Below are positions 37,471 through 49,925 of a stretch of DNA of 64,000 nucleotides, piece by piece. Source of the DNA: Ptiloglossa arizonensis (taxonomy: Eukaryota; Arthropoda; Insecta; Hymenoptera; Colletidae); contig NC_135059.1 in the NCBI RefSeq assembly GCF_051014685.1, positions 5,766,001 through 5,830,000 of the forward strand, in the 5' to 3' direction. The notes beneath the pieces were generated by a model. That model searched no databases. It was not told where the DNA came from and was given only the letters and a program-made list of their open reading frames with translations. Every line of letters starts with the position of its first letter. Position 1 is the stretch's first letter. The translations under genes and the position numbers were made by a program.

Positions 37471-39522
37471 TAGGTTGGGTATGGATACAAAATTTCAAGT
37501 CAGTCATTATTATCGTCTTTGACTTATTTGGAAATCGATTACAGCCACGTGAACCATGAAATGGTAACGACGAAGCCATTAAGAAACTAGGATTGAAGGG
37601 AATAACAGGAATGCTTATTCCGGGGACACTAATAATCCCATTTCCTTGTCTAGAATATCGTTCCACTTCATTAATATCGTTTAGAGTACAAAGGACATTC
37701 GGGTTTTCCGAGTCTATCAGAGAAGAGCGGTCGATCCACCCGCTTATTTGAATCGTTGAACACCATAGCCTTTGTAGGCTTGCCATGATCACAATTGTCG
37801 AGTGGCGGCGAATTGAAAAAGCGCAATCGAAAGAGAAAAGTACACAGAATCGTAAAATATGATTTTCAATTCGTTCGTGATTAGTAACGGAGATTGAATT
37901 TCCAAAATAAAAATATTCGTAATATTTTTATATCGATAAATGGTTCTTCGAATAAATCCAAGAATTATAATCAAGAAGAATAATCGTTTCTGATTGAAAT
38001 GAAGAGAAATCGGTGAAAACTGCCAACTTGGGAAATCTGTATTTTTTAAACAATTTCAAAAATAGCAAAACGATGAGTCGAACCAGTCTTTTTTTCTCAT
38101 GGGGTCGTGTACACGGGTCGAAAGCGTCACGATATGGGTTGGACAAGGGTTAACACCTTGGAAATACCTTTTAGAAATTCGATGTAAAATTGAAATTGAA
38201 ATACAGAGCATTAAAAGTCCTAGTTGGTACAAATTCGTATTTTTTTAAATTTCGATACGGTAATTCGAATTTTACATCATTACTGTGCAAAATTTTGATA
38301 ACAATCGACATTCGTTTCTTGTTAATATTTTTAAAATATTCAATTTCAAAGCATTCTCCTTTTGAACGCTTCTGTAGAGACCAAAAATGTTTAAATATTT
38401 AAGCGCCTTTTTAAACACGGATAAAATTTTAGACAAATGCTAGTTTTGGATAATGAAATAAATCGTTGAATACCATTCTGTCACAATGACACACGAAACG
38501 TGAAACGAGGAATAGAATTTTAAATTTACCGAAGAATTTAAATTATGCGATAATCTACTTACACATTTGCGTAAAATTAGAAAGTACGGAAACAAATCTC
38601 GCATTAATCATTACGATTAATAGATTAAATCTAATGAATGAAAAGGACGTGTATTGAAGAATTCTATAATGTTACACAAATCAAATAATCTACTTATCAA
38701 AATCCACCGAAATAAATAAAGTAACTGCTTTTAAAATTATTCCAGTTTCTCAACTGGAAAATGTTCCATCGCGTACAGAACCACGTTATGTAGGCTGTAT
38801 TAAATATGCATTGTTATGTCTGGAGAATACTTACAAAACTCGAAGTATGAAAATACCGAAATAACGTTTCGAGAAGATAAATAAATAATTAGGTGAAACC
38901 TTTATAGAAAGCATTGATAAATAACTCTCTTGTTTTACATACGAGATTTGGTGTCTCGTGATTAGTAAAATCGGTAATTATTAATTTTCTGTTTGTTCTA
39001 TACTGTGTTACACATTTTGAACAGTTGCATAAAGATTACACCGGGTCGATGAAAATTTGAAAGATGTCGATCTCGGTTTTGGTATTTTTCCGAAATAATT
39101 CCGGTTTTAGTTCTCTGTATTCTATAATAAAAAAAAAAAAAAAAAAAGAAAATCATTTCGAAACAAAATAAGCCGAAAATGTGAAATAAAATTTCCTCGT
39201 CGGACTTTTCGTTTCCATGAAAATCGGCGTTGAAAATCACTGCGCAAGCCCGGTGCACGCTCACCGGATTTCGAACTCGATTTTCTCGAAGACCGAGCAT
39301 CGTATGAAAAAAATTTATTCTACGTTTTCTTTTCATTTTTTGTTCCCCGAAAATCCTGTTGCCACGAATTCGCGACATATTCCGTACGAGACACGTTACG
39401 CTTTTTTCTTCGCGAAGATCGATCGCGCGCCAAGCATGAAACAATAATCGGTTGAACGATTTCGAACGCTCGATCGAAAATTTGCAAGTAAGTTTCAATT
39501 TTTCTTCTCTGTTTTTGCGTAG

Positions 39523-39630
39523 CCTGCACCTCGACGCAATTCAAATGCAGAAACGGCCAGTGCATCGATAGCGTCGTGCACTGCAACGGAATCCAGGACT
39601 GTCACGATGGTTCCGACGAACTCAACTGCC
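39523..39630 (+). CDS. trol: Exon encoding a single LDLa module (probable perlecan/trol, first of five)
   Basis: This 108-nt exon encodes one LDL-receptor class A module, a calcium-dependent, disulfide-bonded extracellular domain of about 36 residues. The exon follows a pyrimidine-rich acceptor (tttctctgtttttgcgtag). It opens with the last two bases of a split codon, then Cys-Thr-Ser. It holds all six cysteines and a canonical calcium box ([16 protein letters not shown]), then ends one base into a codon at a consensus donor (gtgagt). Both flanking introns are therefore phase 1, which is typical of LDLa cassettes. The next exon found lies 10.8 kb downstream. Family knowledge: such isolated phase 1-1 LDLa exons are typical of perlecan domain II and LDL-receptor relatives. 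The trol assignment is inference from all the exons together. I could not identify the exon that precedes it. Confidence 0.87.
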
Positions 39631-40635
39631 GTGAGTATATTATAAAAAAAAGAAAAGAAAAAAAAACAGAAAAATATTAATCATCATTGTTGTTCCATCA
39701 GAATTGTTATAACGTTTCTCTGTTAACTTGAATTACGCTCGTCCACGTCTGTCTGTCCGTGTATACATTCGTCGATCACATCCGCGTGTTCGTTTCGATT
39801 TTGCATGCGGCATGGGTTTTACGGAAATGTGTCAGCTGTCGCGCGGTTTTAAAAATGAATCTCGCGGAAAGGCTGCCGCGTTTTGTGTATAATTTCGCTT
39901 AATCGCGATCGAGTGCTATTAAAACTAATTTTATTCGTTTGCACGTTAAACAATTTATTCACCGAGTGCCTTGAAATAGTGATTTCGTCGTTCAGATCTC
40001 TGCTACACTATTGATCTGTCGAACGTTGAATGTTAATAGATAGCGATGAGTCCAAACCGGATTGTTTGTCGCGCCGTGACGTTCTTTTCTGCAATATTCA
40101 CGATTGCCCTTTTCGCGTTCTGGCACAGTTCGAAAATTCAAAAGTATGTTAGAATTTTATTCTTTCGTTTGTTTTCCATCGATCCGTCTAACGTGAACGT
40201 ACCAGGGAGCAATGGGTCCGATTCTCCGTGTAACGCGTACAATGTACTCCGGCAACTCGAAACCGATGGTAACTCGATTATTTTTAATCGAGGGGTACAT
40301 AAAATCCAGCGACGTCAACAACATTTATAGGAGACAATTTAAAACGATAAAATACAGTGTGATCTCGCTGGTTCGTTTTATCGCGGGCCATCATTAAGTT
40401 TGCATGCGGCCACGCCGGAACTAATCGCGAACGAGGAGGTATTACGATGAGCTCAATAATTATAATAGCTGTGACAATAACAATAGCGTGCACGAAACAA
40501 AAAAAAAAAAAAAAGAAGAGGGGGTTGGCCTCGCGTTTTCAGGCCGTTGCACTTGTCACTCCCCACACGACTTGCTATCCGCCTCTTCCTGTACCCCTAA
40601 CCCCTTATTATTTCCATCGCCCTTTCGCGAGGTTC
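39631..40635 (+). other. Start of the 10.8-kb intron after LDLa exon one
   Basis: The sequence begins with gtgagtata and an A-rich stretch. A frame at 40046-40330 opens with a hydrophobic segment that looks like a type II membrane anchor, but it has no supporting exon signals and is treated as chance. A poly-A run lies at 40498-40514. Confidence 0.5.
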
Positions 40636-41130
40636 TTCGATTCGTTTACATTTCATAAATTGGAGTGAAAGGGTAGCTTTAATCGATAATGGGGACTATT
40701 AGCTATTGTAGGGGTCGATAAGATAGTATTTGATACTGTCAATTTGATATTTGGTAGTATTCGTACAGATACTTTTGTAACGAATATTCTATCGATACCG
40801 AGGTGTTTTTGTTTCGTTTACATTTCACAAATTGGCGAGAGAGAACAATTTTGATCGGTAATAGGGACAATTAACTATACACGATACCCAAGAAATTTGA
40901 AAGGAGAATATTTCAGAGGAGGTGTTCATAATTCTCGGAATTGTAGGTATTTGGTATTAATTTTTCGTACAGATAAATTTGTACGTTTTGTGATTCGTTT
41001 ACATTTAATGAATTGGAGAAAAAAACGAGCAACTTCGACCAGTAATGGGGATGATTAGCTATCGTAGGGGACAATTAGATAGTACTCAATACCATCGATA
41101 TGAAATTTGGTAATATTCGTATAGATACTT
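40636..41130. repeat. Three-copy tandem repeat, about 175-182 bp
   Basis: The block gattcgtttacattt-a-aaattggag starts near 40640, 40815 and 40997. It is followed by gat-ggtaatggggac-attagctat and tatttggta-tattcgtacagatac. The middle copy is the most diverged. It is intronic. Confidence 0.75.
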
Positions 41131-42579
41131 TTGTCATGAATATCGATAACGATTACATCAAGTAGACATCGATGCTATTGTGATAAAAATAAAAAACGAA
41201 ATCCACCGGGTACTATATAATCGTACCAATGAAGAAAACCTTTCGTGCTATCTTACTGGGTCAAATGTTATAGTTGTTCTTCGTACACATTCTACTCATG
41301 CGTAGTAATATACACTTCGTGCAATGCAAAGATTTCATTTTATTTTCGAGCGTTTATCGATACTTTCGCGAACTATCGAACGCGTACCTTCGAGCAAGTA
41401 TCAAATGCGTGTAAAATGGCAATCAATGTTTACCAATATTAACTTGTCATCGTAAAATGACAATATTTCATAATGTTTGACATCAAAATTACTTTTCGCA
41501 GAACTTTACTCTCGAAACTCGATAATAAGAATTTGTTTCTCTATATTCAATTCGATGGCGGAGGGTAGTGTAACGATAAAAATTCGGGACGAGCGGTAAA
41601 ATTAAACGACACGCTTAATTTCCCCTTTGTACGAAAGAAACCGGTGCTCGAGCCGGCGTCGAAACAATCCTCGTATTTTTCCAAAGAAATTGGCCCTGGG
41701 TGGTCGAATTTCGTCCAAAAAAAAAAAAAAGAAAAAAACAGTGCCGCTCGTAAAATCGAGCATGCTCGAACGACAATGTTGTCGGTGCAGAAATTAAGTT
41801 TCATGGTCGTTCTCCAGAAAAGAAAGAAAGAAGAAAAAAGAAAAGAGAAACACGTGCACCGACCGACGAGTTTACATCTCCTTTCGCCTCGACGCGGAAA
41901 TAATTCCAAAATTAAACACATGTTGCATCAACGTCCGTCTCGCTACGAATTAGCTGGAAATCGCTCGACAATGTTACAACGCTCGTCGTTTCTACGCGTT
42001 GCCCGGGGGAAAAGCAATTTTCATCTCCGTTCTCCGTTCTCGTGCCCCTGGCCCACGGGTTTCGGGGGGATTCTCTTATATTTTTTATTTTTTTTCATTT
42101 TTTCTTTTTTTTTTTCGCTCCCCACTTTTTTTAATTCGTCAACGAACTTCATTAGCGGCATTAATATCGACGCCGCGGGAACGAGCGACGTTCCGCGCCG
42201 AATTTCAAGGCAGCGGTTGCCGAACGAGATTTACTCGCGTTTATTAAGCCGCCCTAATAACCGGCTGCAATTTTAATCCGACGTTAATCTCCAACGGGTC
42301 TGCTCGGCCCTTTCGCGGCCTCGGTCCAGGAATTTCACCCGTTTTCGCCGGTTTAATCCAATTCTGATTCATGGTCGGGGCTCCTCCGCGCCGCGAAATC
42401 GCGCGGACACGCGTGTCACGCCGATTTTTCGTCGCTCAAAAGGGCGTTTATTTTGACGTTCGCTGCGGAACGACAGCATGGACCAGGAACGGCTAACTCG
42501 TCCCCCGATACACTGGGATTCGGTTATACAGGGCGATTGAAAAACGAAACACCGAAGAACAAAGTAGCCCCTCGATTGT
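41131..42579 (+). other. Intron stretch with a GC-rich patch
   Basis: From about 41990 to 42500 the GC content rises clearly, with few repeats and several taat-type AT islands between GC-rich blocks. This resembles conserved non-coding or regulatory DNA. A 210-codon + frame (41644-42276) overlaps it but is built from poly-Lys and poly-Phe runs at A and T tracts and has no domain. Enhancer function is inference only. Confidence 0.3.
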
Positions 42580-43140
42580 TCGTTCTAATGGGGGGTACAA
42601 GGTTCGTTGAACGATCGTGAAGGTTGGAAAATTTGGGGATGAATTTTCTTAGGACGAGTGAAAGGTACATATGGTACCATTTTCAGAGTACAATGCATTC
42701 TTTGTTTAATGTACATTTGTACAACAAATATCACGAATATTTTCCTAGTTCAATTTTGGGTAGAAAGTATTCATTAATTGTGACACAAGGTTGATACAAG
42801 ATTGGTTGAACAATCGTGAAGGTTGGAAAATTGGGGGATGAATTTTCTTAGGACGAGTGAAAGGTACATATGGTACCATTTTCAGAGTGCAATGCATTCT
42901 TTGTTTAATGTACATTTGTATAACAAATATCACGAATATTTGCCTAGTTCAATTTTGGGTAGAAAGTATTCATTAATTGTGACACAAGGTTGATACAAGA
43001 TTGGTTGGACAATCGTGAAGGTTGGAAAATTGGGGGATGAATTTTCTTAGGACGAGTGAAAGGTACATATGGTACCATTTTTAGGATATAATACATTCTT
43101 TGTTTAATGTACATTTGAATAACAAATTTCACGTCTAGTT
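42580..43140. repeat. 199-bp tandem repeat, three copies
   Basis: The anchor c-atcgtgaaggttggaaaatt-ggggatgaattttcttaggacgag occurs at 42612, 42811 and 43010, exactly 199 bases apart each time. Copies one and two are nearly identical over the full unit. Copy three decays at its right end. The copies look young. Small minus-strand frames in each unit are shadows. Confidence 0.92.
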
Positions 43141-44784
43141 AAATCTTGTGTAGAAGCGAGAATAGAAAATTTCCGCGGATACAGTTTATTGACCGATACA
43201 ATTAAAACATTACCGATCCGTTTAAGATTTTGTTTTTCTCGCAAACGGATACGTTGCCGTGAATAAAGTTTAAAATTTAACTTCTATAAATATTGAATTC
43301 GAAAGAATAAACATTACGGTAAGAGAAAATATTTTATGACCATTTCCCGAGTATTTGCTTTATGTAACGTCAAGTTGGAGATTCAGTATCATCAAAGATT
43401 GCAGTAAAACAATGTTTACCTTTTACGTCTGGACCCAATTAACATGTTTATCAAGGAGTGTTTATCGGCGCAAATAATGACCCTCCGCATTCGATCGTTT
43501 ATTATGTACGTCTTTTATTATCGAAGCTATCGAAATTGCGATATTGAAAACTTTATCGACATCGATTTGCAACTTGATGTTGCGCAAAGAAATTTCTTTA
43601 GGATTTAGTCATCCAGAAAAATTTCAGTAGTTTCACTGACAATTTTGCACACTTTTGATTTTTGGCATAAAAAGTATGACATTCGAATTCGTATAGATTT
43701 TGTACGTAACAATTGTCCGGACAAGGCATGATTTCCAAGTCTTTGAATCCGAAACGAATGTACAAGTTCCTTATTCAGTCTGTTCGCAATTCGTTCTACG
43801 AATAAACGAACACGAGCGCGAAAACACAAGATACGTTTTCGTGATCACAAAAATATCTTTCCAACTAATTACCAATGTATGCGCTTCAATTAGAAAGGTG
43901 CATTCTATGTCGGTTCGATGGTGGTGAACGATGGTGCCAAATAGGTCGAGACGAAGTATTATAAAATCAATTGGATTTAGTTAGTGAAGTATTAAACGAA
44001 GTTCTACGTCGGTTCGAATTTCGATTGGACAAAATTAAACTTTCAATCGGACGAGATGTCCAATATTATCCGGCACCCACTAATTTTACCATTACTCGAA
44101 CAAATGAGTACCTTAGGAAGGGAAAGATCGAGCAAATGTTTCGATCGATAACGATTCACCGATGAATTCGATAAATCGTTCGAATCACGAAACAAAGATT
44201 CTTCTCGATGAATCTGCGATCACGTTTTTTCCACGAATGTCGAAAAAAAAAAAAGAAAAAAAAGAAATACGTATACACATATGGAAAAAATGTTGAAATT
44301 AATTAAATTCCGATGAATCAACGGAAACGAAGAGAACGTGAGCCCGTTCGTCGACCGGTCGAAATCCGGTTACGATTTAACGCGATTTACCGAGACAAGT
44401 GCGTGCCTTTTCGCTCGATCGGCGAATATAAAGCGAGCATCGCGACCTCGAAATTGGCAAACGCGCCCGCGAGAAGCCACGCGACGCGTGACACGCCTCG
44501 CAACAGGAAGTTCGAACAGATTCTGCGGATTTTCTGACATCGCCACGGGTTCAAGGCCCGCCTCGCCCATCGTTCTGAGGTAGAATCGCAAACTGCTCGT
44601 CCGCGACAGAATCTCTCTCGATTTCAAGCGCCGAACTCGCGAGCACCAATCGCGACACTCGTCCCCGTCGACTCGACGTCACTTTTCCAAATTCTACTCT
44701 TCGACTCTCTTCTATAAAAAAAAGAAAAACAAAACCGCTACGTGTGTTGCAAATTTCTTTTTTATCGCACATCGACTACATTTC
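43141..44784 (+). other. Intron, no feature recognised
   Basis: This is AT-rich to moderately GC-rich sequence with chance frames on both strands. An A-rich run with G interruptions is at 44246-44267. No LDLa-like cysteine pattern is present on either strand. Confidence 0.45.
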
Positions 44785-45400
44785 GATATTAACCCTCGAC
44801 CGGAGCGGCGACACGTCGCGTTGATTACGCGTAATTTTTTAAAATTCTAGCTCCCCTCTTGTTCGAAAAACCGGTGCAAATTTGTTGCAAATTTTTCATC
44901 GCCCATCCAGAAAACTCCAATCGATCGAAATCAATCCTCAGCCGGCGCGGTGACACGTCACGTTGATTACGCGTAATTTTTTAAAATTCTGGTTCCCCTC
45001 TTGTTCGAAAGAACGGTGATGTTTGTTGCAAATTTTTTTATCGCGCAATTTTCACCACGAAATTACGATCGATCGAAATCAACCCCTGAGATGACCTCGC
45101 GTCGCGTCGACTTGGTATAATTTTTTTAATTCTACTTTTAATTCTGCTGCTTACAAAAAAAAAAAAGAAGAAAAAGAAACCCAACATTTGTTGGAAATTT
45201 TCTGTCGTTCATCGATAAAGTTCTAATCGATCGAAATTAACCCTCAGGTGGTGCGGTGTCGCGTTCAGGTGATTTGATGCAATTTAAAAAATTGCACTCG
45301 CCGCCTGGCTTGTTTCTTGTTTGAAAATACCGTGACATTTATTGCAAATTGTTCTGTCGATAAGGTTCCAAGCGATCGAAATTAATCCTGTGATGTCAAT
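44785..45400. repeat. Degenerate tandem repeat of about 150 bp, five copies
   Basis: Each unit opens with a variant of gatcgaaat-aaccctc-g--gg-gcggtgacacgtc. It continues with gttgattacgcgtaattttttaaaattct, ctcccctcttgttcgaaa and a tttgttgcaaatttt block. Unit heads fall near 44789, 44933, 45080, 45237 and 45384. The first two are most alike and the last two are eroded. Confidence 0.8.
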
Positions 45401-47008
45401 ATCGTAACGCAAGTAATACGAGGATATTTGTGAAGTGCAAGTAAAATCATACCAATTAATAATCAATGATAACTCCTGCTTCGTATCTTTTGTTCAGATC
45501 TATTGTTAAATATTCGTACATACTTGTTTGCTTTCGTACGTACCGAGTCATTCTACGCTATCTAACAATAATACGACAGTATCACCGAGGTCTCATTGTA
45601 AAACATGATTTAGTAAATAAAAAGTATACAATATTTCTATTTTTCATTAGTATTTACAGTAATCGGATTATCTTGATTTCTGTCAAGTATATCTTTCCTC
45701 GAACAAACTTTTATAATATTGCATCAAATATTTTATAGAGAAAACAGAATCGGAATGAAACTTATTGAAAAATCTCTAACAAAGACACCACTCTATCGTT
45801 ATTATTTTTCTAACAATTGTTTTTCTACAAACTATAACCGTTGAACTAGCAACTCGATAAGAACGAACGTCTGAAATAGCGAGTAAAAGTTATTTCAATT
45901 TAAAAAAGAAAAAATTCAAATACAATTTCTCCACTTCTTGGACAAACGAATTTCAAAAACGATTACAATTTACAATCGGGCCGTACGAAAATTAATTAAA
46001 ATTACTGCCGCGTGTGTAAAATATACCAATTCCAAATATGAAATGAATAAAAACATTAATTCCAAAAAAAAGAACCATTAGATCACACGTGGAATGAACT
46101 TGCAAGGAACCTGTACGAAATTGTTTGCGATCCGACGAACAGCGGTTACACTTGGAATTTCCCGCGACGTTTGAATTGTTTGAATTTTTTCCACAACCAC
46201 GTATACCGAGAAGGATCAATTTCGAATCGTGGTCTCGTGACGACGAATGGAGTTGTCGCAGCAACAGTCTAAGGGTTGACGAAAGTGGAAATTCCACGCG
46301 TTTGTCGGTAATCAGGATATTGTGACGGCGGCCAGGAAGGATTATCGAGAGGAGAATCGATCTCTCGAGGAACAATGCGCGTCGACCGTGGCAGTACCTC
46401 GATTTTTACAATACGGTATCGCGGAGAACGGAACGCATTGTTCAGCGGTGTTGTCGGTGACCTATTTCTTTTTCGCGCGTTCGGTTACCTTGATCTTATC
46501 GGCGTGATAACTTACACGTGCATTTTTCGCGATCTAATCGCCACGGAGGAATAATTCCCGTTGAAAATTCCGGGCTGAGGTCGTAAACTATGCCCAGCGT
46601 CAGATTGCGGGACTCTATTCGTCAAAATCCGCTGGAATTGCCGCGATCGCCAACAACGAATCGTTTGGACGAACATTCGTTCGAAACTGTGCCGAAATTG
46701 TGAAATACGTTAGAACACCTCCATCATCGGTACTAATAGGGGCACGAGACATTTCGAACGATGGAACTCGTTGTCCCGGCATTGATCGTTTCGTGTAAAC
46801 GTGCTACGAACATCGAGGACAGAGAACAAAAATAAGCAACGGAAATTATTTTCTTACCAATCACCGATCTTTGTATCATTTACGTCGATACGAGAACTTT
46901 TTGTACGTTTAACCACCTGGAATTGAGTCTCTCTTCCAAAAGAGACTTGCAATTCTTTGATTTGATGTTAGGAATACTTCGAAGGTGTTTCCAACATCGG
47001 TAATTGTA
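45401..47008 (+). other. Intron, no feature recognised before the MITE
   Basis: This stretch is AT-rich at 45480-46080 and GC-richer at 46100-46700. No exon signature was found. It ends at the TA flanking the MITE. Confidence 0.45.
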
Positions 47009-47141
47009 TTGGATTGTTCGGAAAGTCATTTCGTTTTCCAAAATGGAGAATATATAATTTAATAAAACGTTTATACACTCTAAAGAAATCGTGTTTCATT
47101 TTCGCCAAAAGAAAAACGAAACGACTTTCCGAACAACCCAA
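47009..47141. mobile_element. 133-bp MITE with 31-bp terminal inverted repeats and TA target duplication
   Basis: The left end (ttggattgttcggaaagtca...) and the right end (...tgactttccgaacaacccaa-like, read inverted) match over about 29-31 bases with two mismatches. The element is flanked on both sides by TA (47007-47008 and 47142-47143), as expected for Tc1/mariner insertion. The interior is short and AT-rich with no coding capacity, so this is a non-autonomous mariner-type MITE. It sits in the 10.8-kb intron between the first and second LDLa exons. Near-intact ends suggest a fairly recent insertion compared with the eroded repeats around it. Confidence 0.85.
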
Positions 47142-48116
47142 TAGCTTCTTTGATATAATAGGTTGGTCGATAAATATTGTCGTTCAGTGAGAAATGGAGC
47201 TATTAAGTTCGACGTTTTATTTTTCTAATGATGGAACTACCGTTTGGTACACTTGTTCAAAGTTGAAGTACCATAGTATTTTTTTACAATGATCTTCGAA
47301 CGTCAGATTTCGCGCGATCGGTGAATTAATTTTGATCGGGATTACGAATCGTGAAACGTTGACTGAAATTTCGCGTGGTTAACGGGTCTCGGTTAATAAC
47401 TCCACGGTGGTGATACGTGTGCGTATCAGGTACCGGGTGTCCGAAACGTAAACAACGTGTAAAGCGGAGCCCCTTGACGTTCACGGAATCGGAAAAAAAC
47501 CTTATTCGGGGAGCACGTGGCGCGCGAACAGTCGCGAGCAATTAGCGAAAACAAAGGTGACCTAGCGCGTTTGAAAGAATCAAATTCAATGTTTCCCTAC
47601 GCTTTGTTCAAACGAATTCACTTTTGTGGTTTGCAGCCGTCGACACGCGAGACGCGCGGCTGGCTCTCACGTGTACGCGTTACGTATTCGCGGTAATTAC
47701 AGCAACGTGTCCCCGTGTTTCCATTAAACGGCTACGTTTACGCGATACATTTCCACGTTTTTTTTTTCCCTCCCTTTTTTTTTCACCCCCTGAACGTCGA
47801 CTCCTTTACACGCGAAAACCAGCGACACGCGATCGGGAGGAAACGCATTACGAGCGCAGATCCGAATTAATCCGACTGATCGGTGACGAGGGTGGGGAAA
47901 CGAACCGTATTTCTGTCGTTATCTACCATTGCGTTTCAATTGTTCGAACTTCCGAGGTGGTGCACAGGTCGTTTCATATGGGAGATGGTAAATAAATAAG
48001 AAGAGAGAATTCTCGTCGACTTGTCCGGGATCCGTGTTCAGATTATCATTCACTTTATCAGGTATCTTGGAAAGTTTGTTTTATCTTTTTGCAAAATACT
48101 GTGTCTCGTGTCTAGA
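47142..48116 (+). other. Intron; possible second mariner end
   Basis: Just after the MITE, TAggttggtcgataaatattgtcgttc (from 47159) resembles the end of a different mariner lineage, but no partner end was found. From 47624 a GC-richer frame follows an acceptor-like tttgtggtttgcag. It has no domain and no LDLa cysteines, so it was not called. Confidence 0.3.
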
Positions 48117-48245
48117 GGGTGTCCCGATCGTCACCGGTCGATTCACTTTTCCAATAAAACTTAAACGGTTTAAGTAACCTCGATCTTTTTCTTTTCATTC
48201 AAAAGTACAAACTTGGGAGTTGATAACAAGGTATCTTCCAAATCT
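48117..48245. repeat. Second copy of the 33-kb dispersed element (left part)
   Basis: The sequence gggtgtcccgatcgtcaccggtcgattc and the following 110 bases match 33091-33215 throughout. The right terminus seen at 33 kb is not present here, so this copy is truncated or diverged. Confidence 0.7.
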
Positions 48246-48792
48246 TTTGATCCAACGGTTGAAAATTTTTTAATTATACTACAACAAGAATTGGGGAGTC
48301 TGGAATCTCTAGTCGCCCAGGGCTCGGTAATTTCTAGGAACGATACTGATAGAGAGAATCGAATGGTAGGGGAAGCTGATCTCTAACCTTGAGCGGCCAA
48401 TATATTTTCCTCTCGCACCGGAACGATCAATTGATCATTTCCAATGTAGGTTTCGAATGAACGCAAGGAACATACTTAATTACGCTTAACCCTCTGACGA
48501 CCAACGCTTCTAGCAGCCTATGGTTATCGCGTAGGCATCGATAACCATACCTGGTTCAGTATAGGCTCTATCTTTTTCTAGTTCGTCGTTCGATCGATCG
48601 ATTTATCAATCGTGAAATAAACGGTTCGCGGCTTAAATTATTCGTCGCGAGTCGAGAAAATAGCTTTGCAAACGCGATTCGAAACAGACTTAGATCCGTT
48701 CTATACAAAGCGATAAATTGGGTCGAGTTTACGCTCGGTTTGGATCAATTTTCCATGGTTCGATCGTCTAGGCGCGATACAAATTCTTCCCA

Positions 48793-48796
<4 letters not shown>

Positions 48797-48839
<43 letters not shown>
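48797..48839 (+). repeat. (TC)21 microsatellite
   Basis: This is an uninterrupted TC dinucleotide run of about 43 bases. It creates a Ser-Leu alternating stretch in a + frame that is not a gene. Confidence 0.95.
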
Positions 48840-48842
<3 letters not shown>

Positions 48843-49084
48843 TCTCTGTTCTTTCTTCTACCACATTGAAGATTCTCGCGAGACGACAGGTTCCTGACCA
48901 GGGTCTGAGAATTTCGAGTCGAAATTCTGAACACGAAGGGTTGCAGAAGCTTTCGTTTCACGGCGGGCAGAGTCCGCGAAGTTCATTCTTTCGAGTGCAC
49001 TCGGTTCGACGAGTCATTCATCCTCGATCGTTAGCTAATTGCCGCCGTAAATTAGAGCCGCGTAGTCCTCCACCTCCCCACCCG

Positions 49085-49700
49085 TAACTCCTTGTTCATT
49101 TATAATCTCTTCCGCGAAATTTCCTCGGGTGCGTGTTAATTAATGGCCGCCTCCCGGGGGTTCGCCGTGCTCCTCCATCTGGCCGGCTAATTAATTCTCT
49201 ACGACTGCTTTTCTTCCTTTCTCGCGCCGTCTCGCGTCTTTTCGCCCATCGGAGCCGGAATTCGGTCCGACATCCGGCCCGCATCGTCGATACCGGACCG
49301 TTCCTCTTCCGGAAGCCAAACCCTCCACTCGTAAATCTGCGGAACGCTTCCCGGAGATCCGTTTTCCCTTCGAAAAGGAAGCAACTGCTCGAGAAGTTTC
49401 ATACAGTCACGGGGAACCGGGGAATCGAGATCGATATGTATCAGTATCGTTCCGAGTGTCGAACGAAACGATGTCTCGTGCAACGTAGGGTAATTCCGGG
49501 CTGGGTGTATCGTTTTTATAGACGTTTTTTCAAAATCCCCTCGACGTGTCGTATATTTCGAAGATACCCGGGTGTTTCGCTCATCGAGTCGAATTATCTT
49601 TTCCACGGTGTGTAATCGCACTTCTATGGTAGGTAACACTTTCGAGGGAGGAGAGCAAAGTTTGGACTTTGGTTCATCTCTTCATCTTCGTTACTACGAG
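49085..49700 (+). other. GC-rich non-coding patch with ttaattaa motifs
   Basis: At 49136-49196 two AT boxes (gttaattaatggccg and ccggctaattaattc) face each other around a GC-rich core. Homeodomain-type TAATTA cores are present. Frames of about 150 codons on both strands lack domains. Regulatory function is a guess from base composition. Confidence 0.25.
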
Positions 49701-49702
49701 CG

Positions 49703-49925
49703 AGACCATTTTGTAAATATCGACCGAACAATAACAATTCGTTGGTTCTATATTTATAGAGAATTATCTCTTCTAGGGCATACACTAGTGAGACGAATTG
49801 TACAACATTTTTAAAAACATCTCGAATTTGAACGTTTTGTAAAGATCAACCAAGCGCTAACAATTTGTCGTTCTGTATATTTGTGTTGAATTACCTGTTC
49901 TGTGACGTACAATTGGCGTGTACGA
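49703..49925. repeat. Two-copy repeat, about 128 bp
   Basis: The copies share attttgtaaa-atc-acc-a-c-ataacaatt-gt-gttct-tat-tttat--agaatta-ct-ttct, starting near 49711 and 49840. A minus-strand frame of 124 codons (49895-50266), with acceptor-like and donor-like ends, runs partly through the second copy. That weakens its case as an exon. Confidence 0.5.

Larger units (their letters stand above)
33291..39522. other. No supported gene upstream of the first LDLa exon
   Basis: The stretch must hold intron (and perhaps a 5' exon) of the LDLa gene, because the first LDLa exon starts in phase 1 and needs an upstream partner. No credible partner exon was found. An A-rich minisatellite lies at 34940-35030, a hairpin pair at 37185-37470, and long homopolymer runs at 35655-35665 (T) and 39129-39147 (A). 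A 166-codon minus-strand frame at 38998-39498 is antisense to the intron and owes its poly-Phe to the A run. Confidence 0.45.

Noticed and set aside
38998..39498. 166-codon minus-strand open frame
   Set aside because: It is antisense to the intron just upstream of the first LDLa exon; its poly-Phe comes from a 19-base A run.
40046..40330. 94-codon frame with a type II membrane-anchor-like start
   Set aside because: A single hydrophobic stretch in an intron without a following domain or splice signals is expected by chance.
41644..42276. 210-codon + strand open frame
   Set aside because: It is built from poly-Lys and poly-Phe runs at A and T tracts, has no domain, no splice logic, and overlaps equally long shadows on the minus strand.
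47624..47995. Possible exon after an acceptor-like site
   Set aside because: No LDLa cysteines or other domain; no good phase 1 donor to fit the neighbouring exons.
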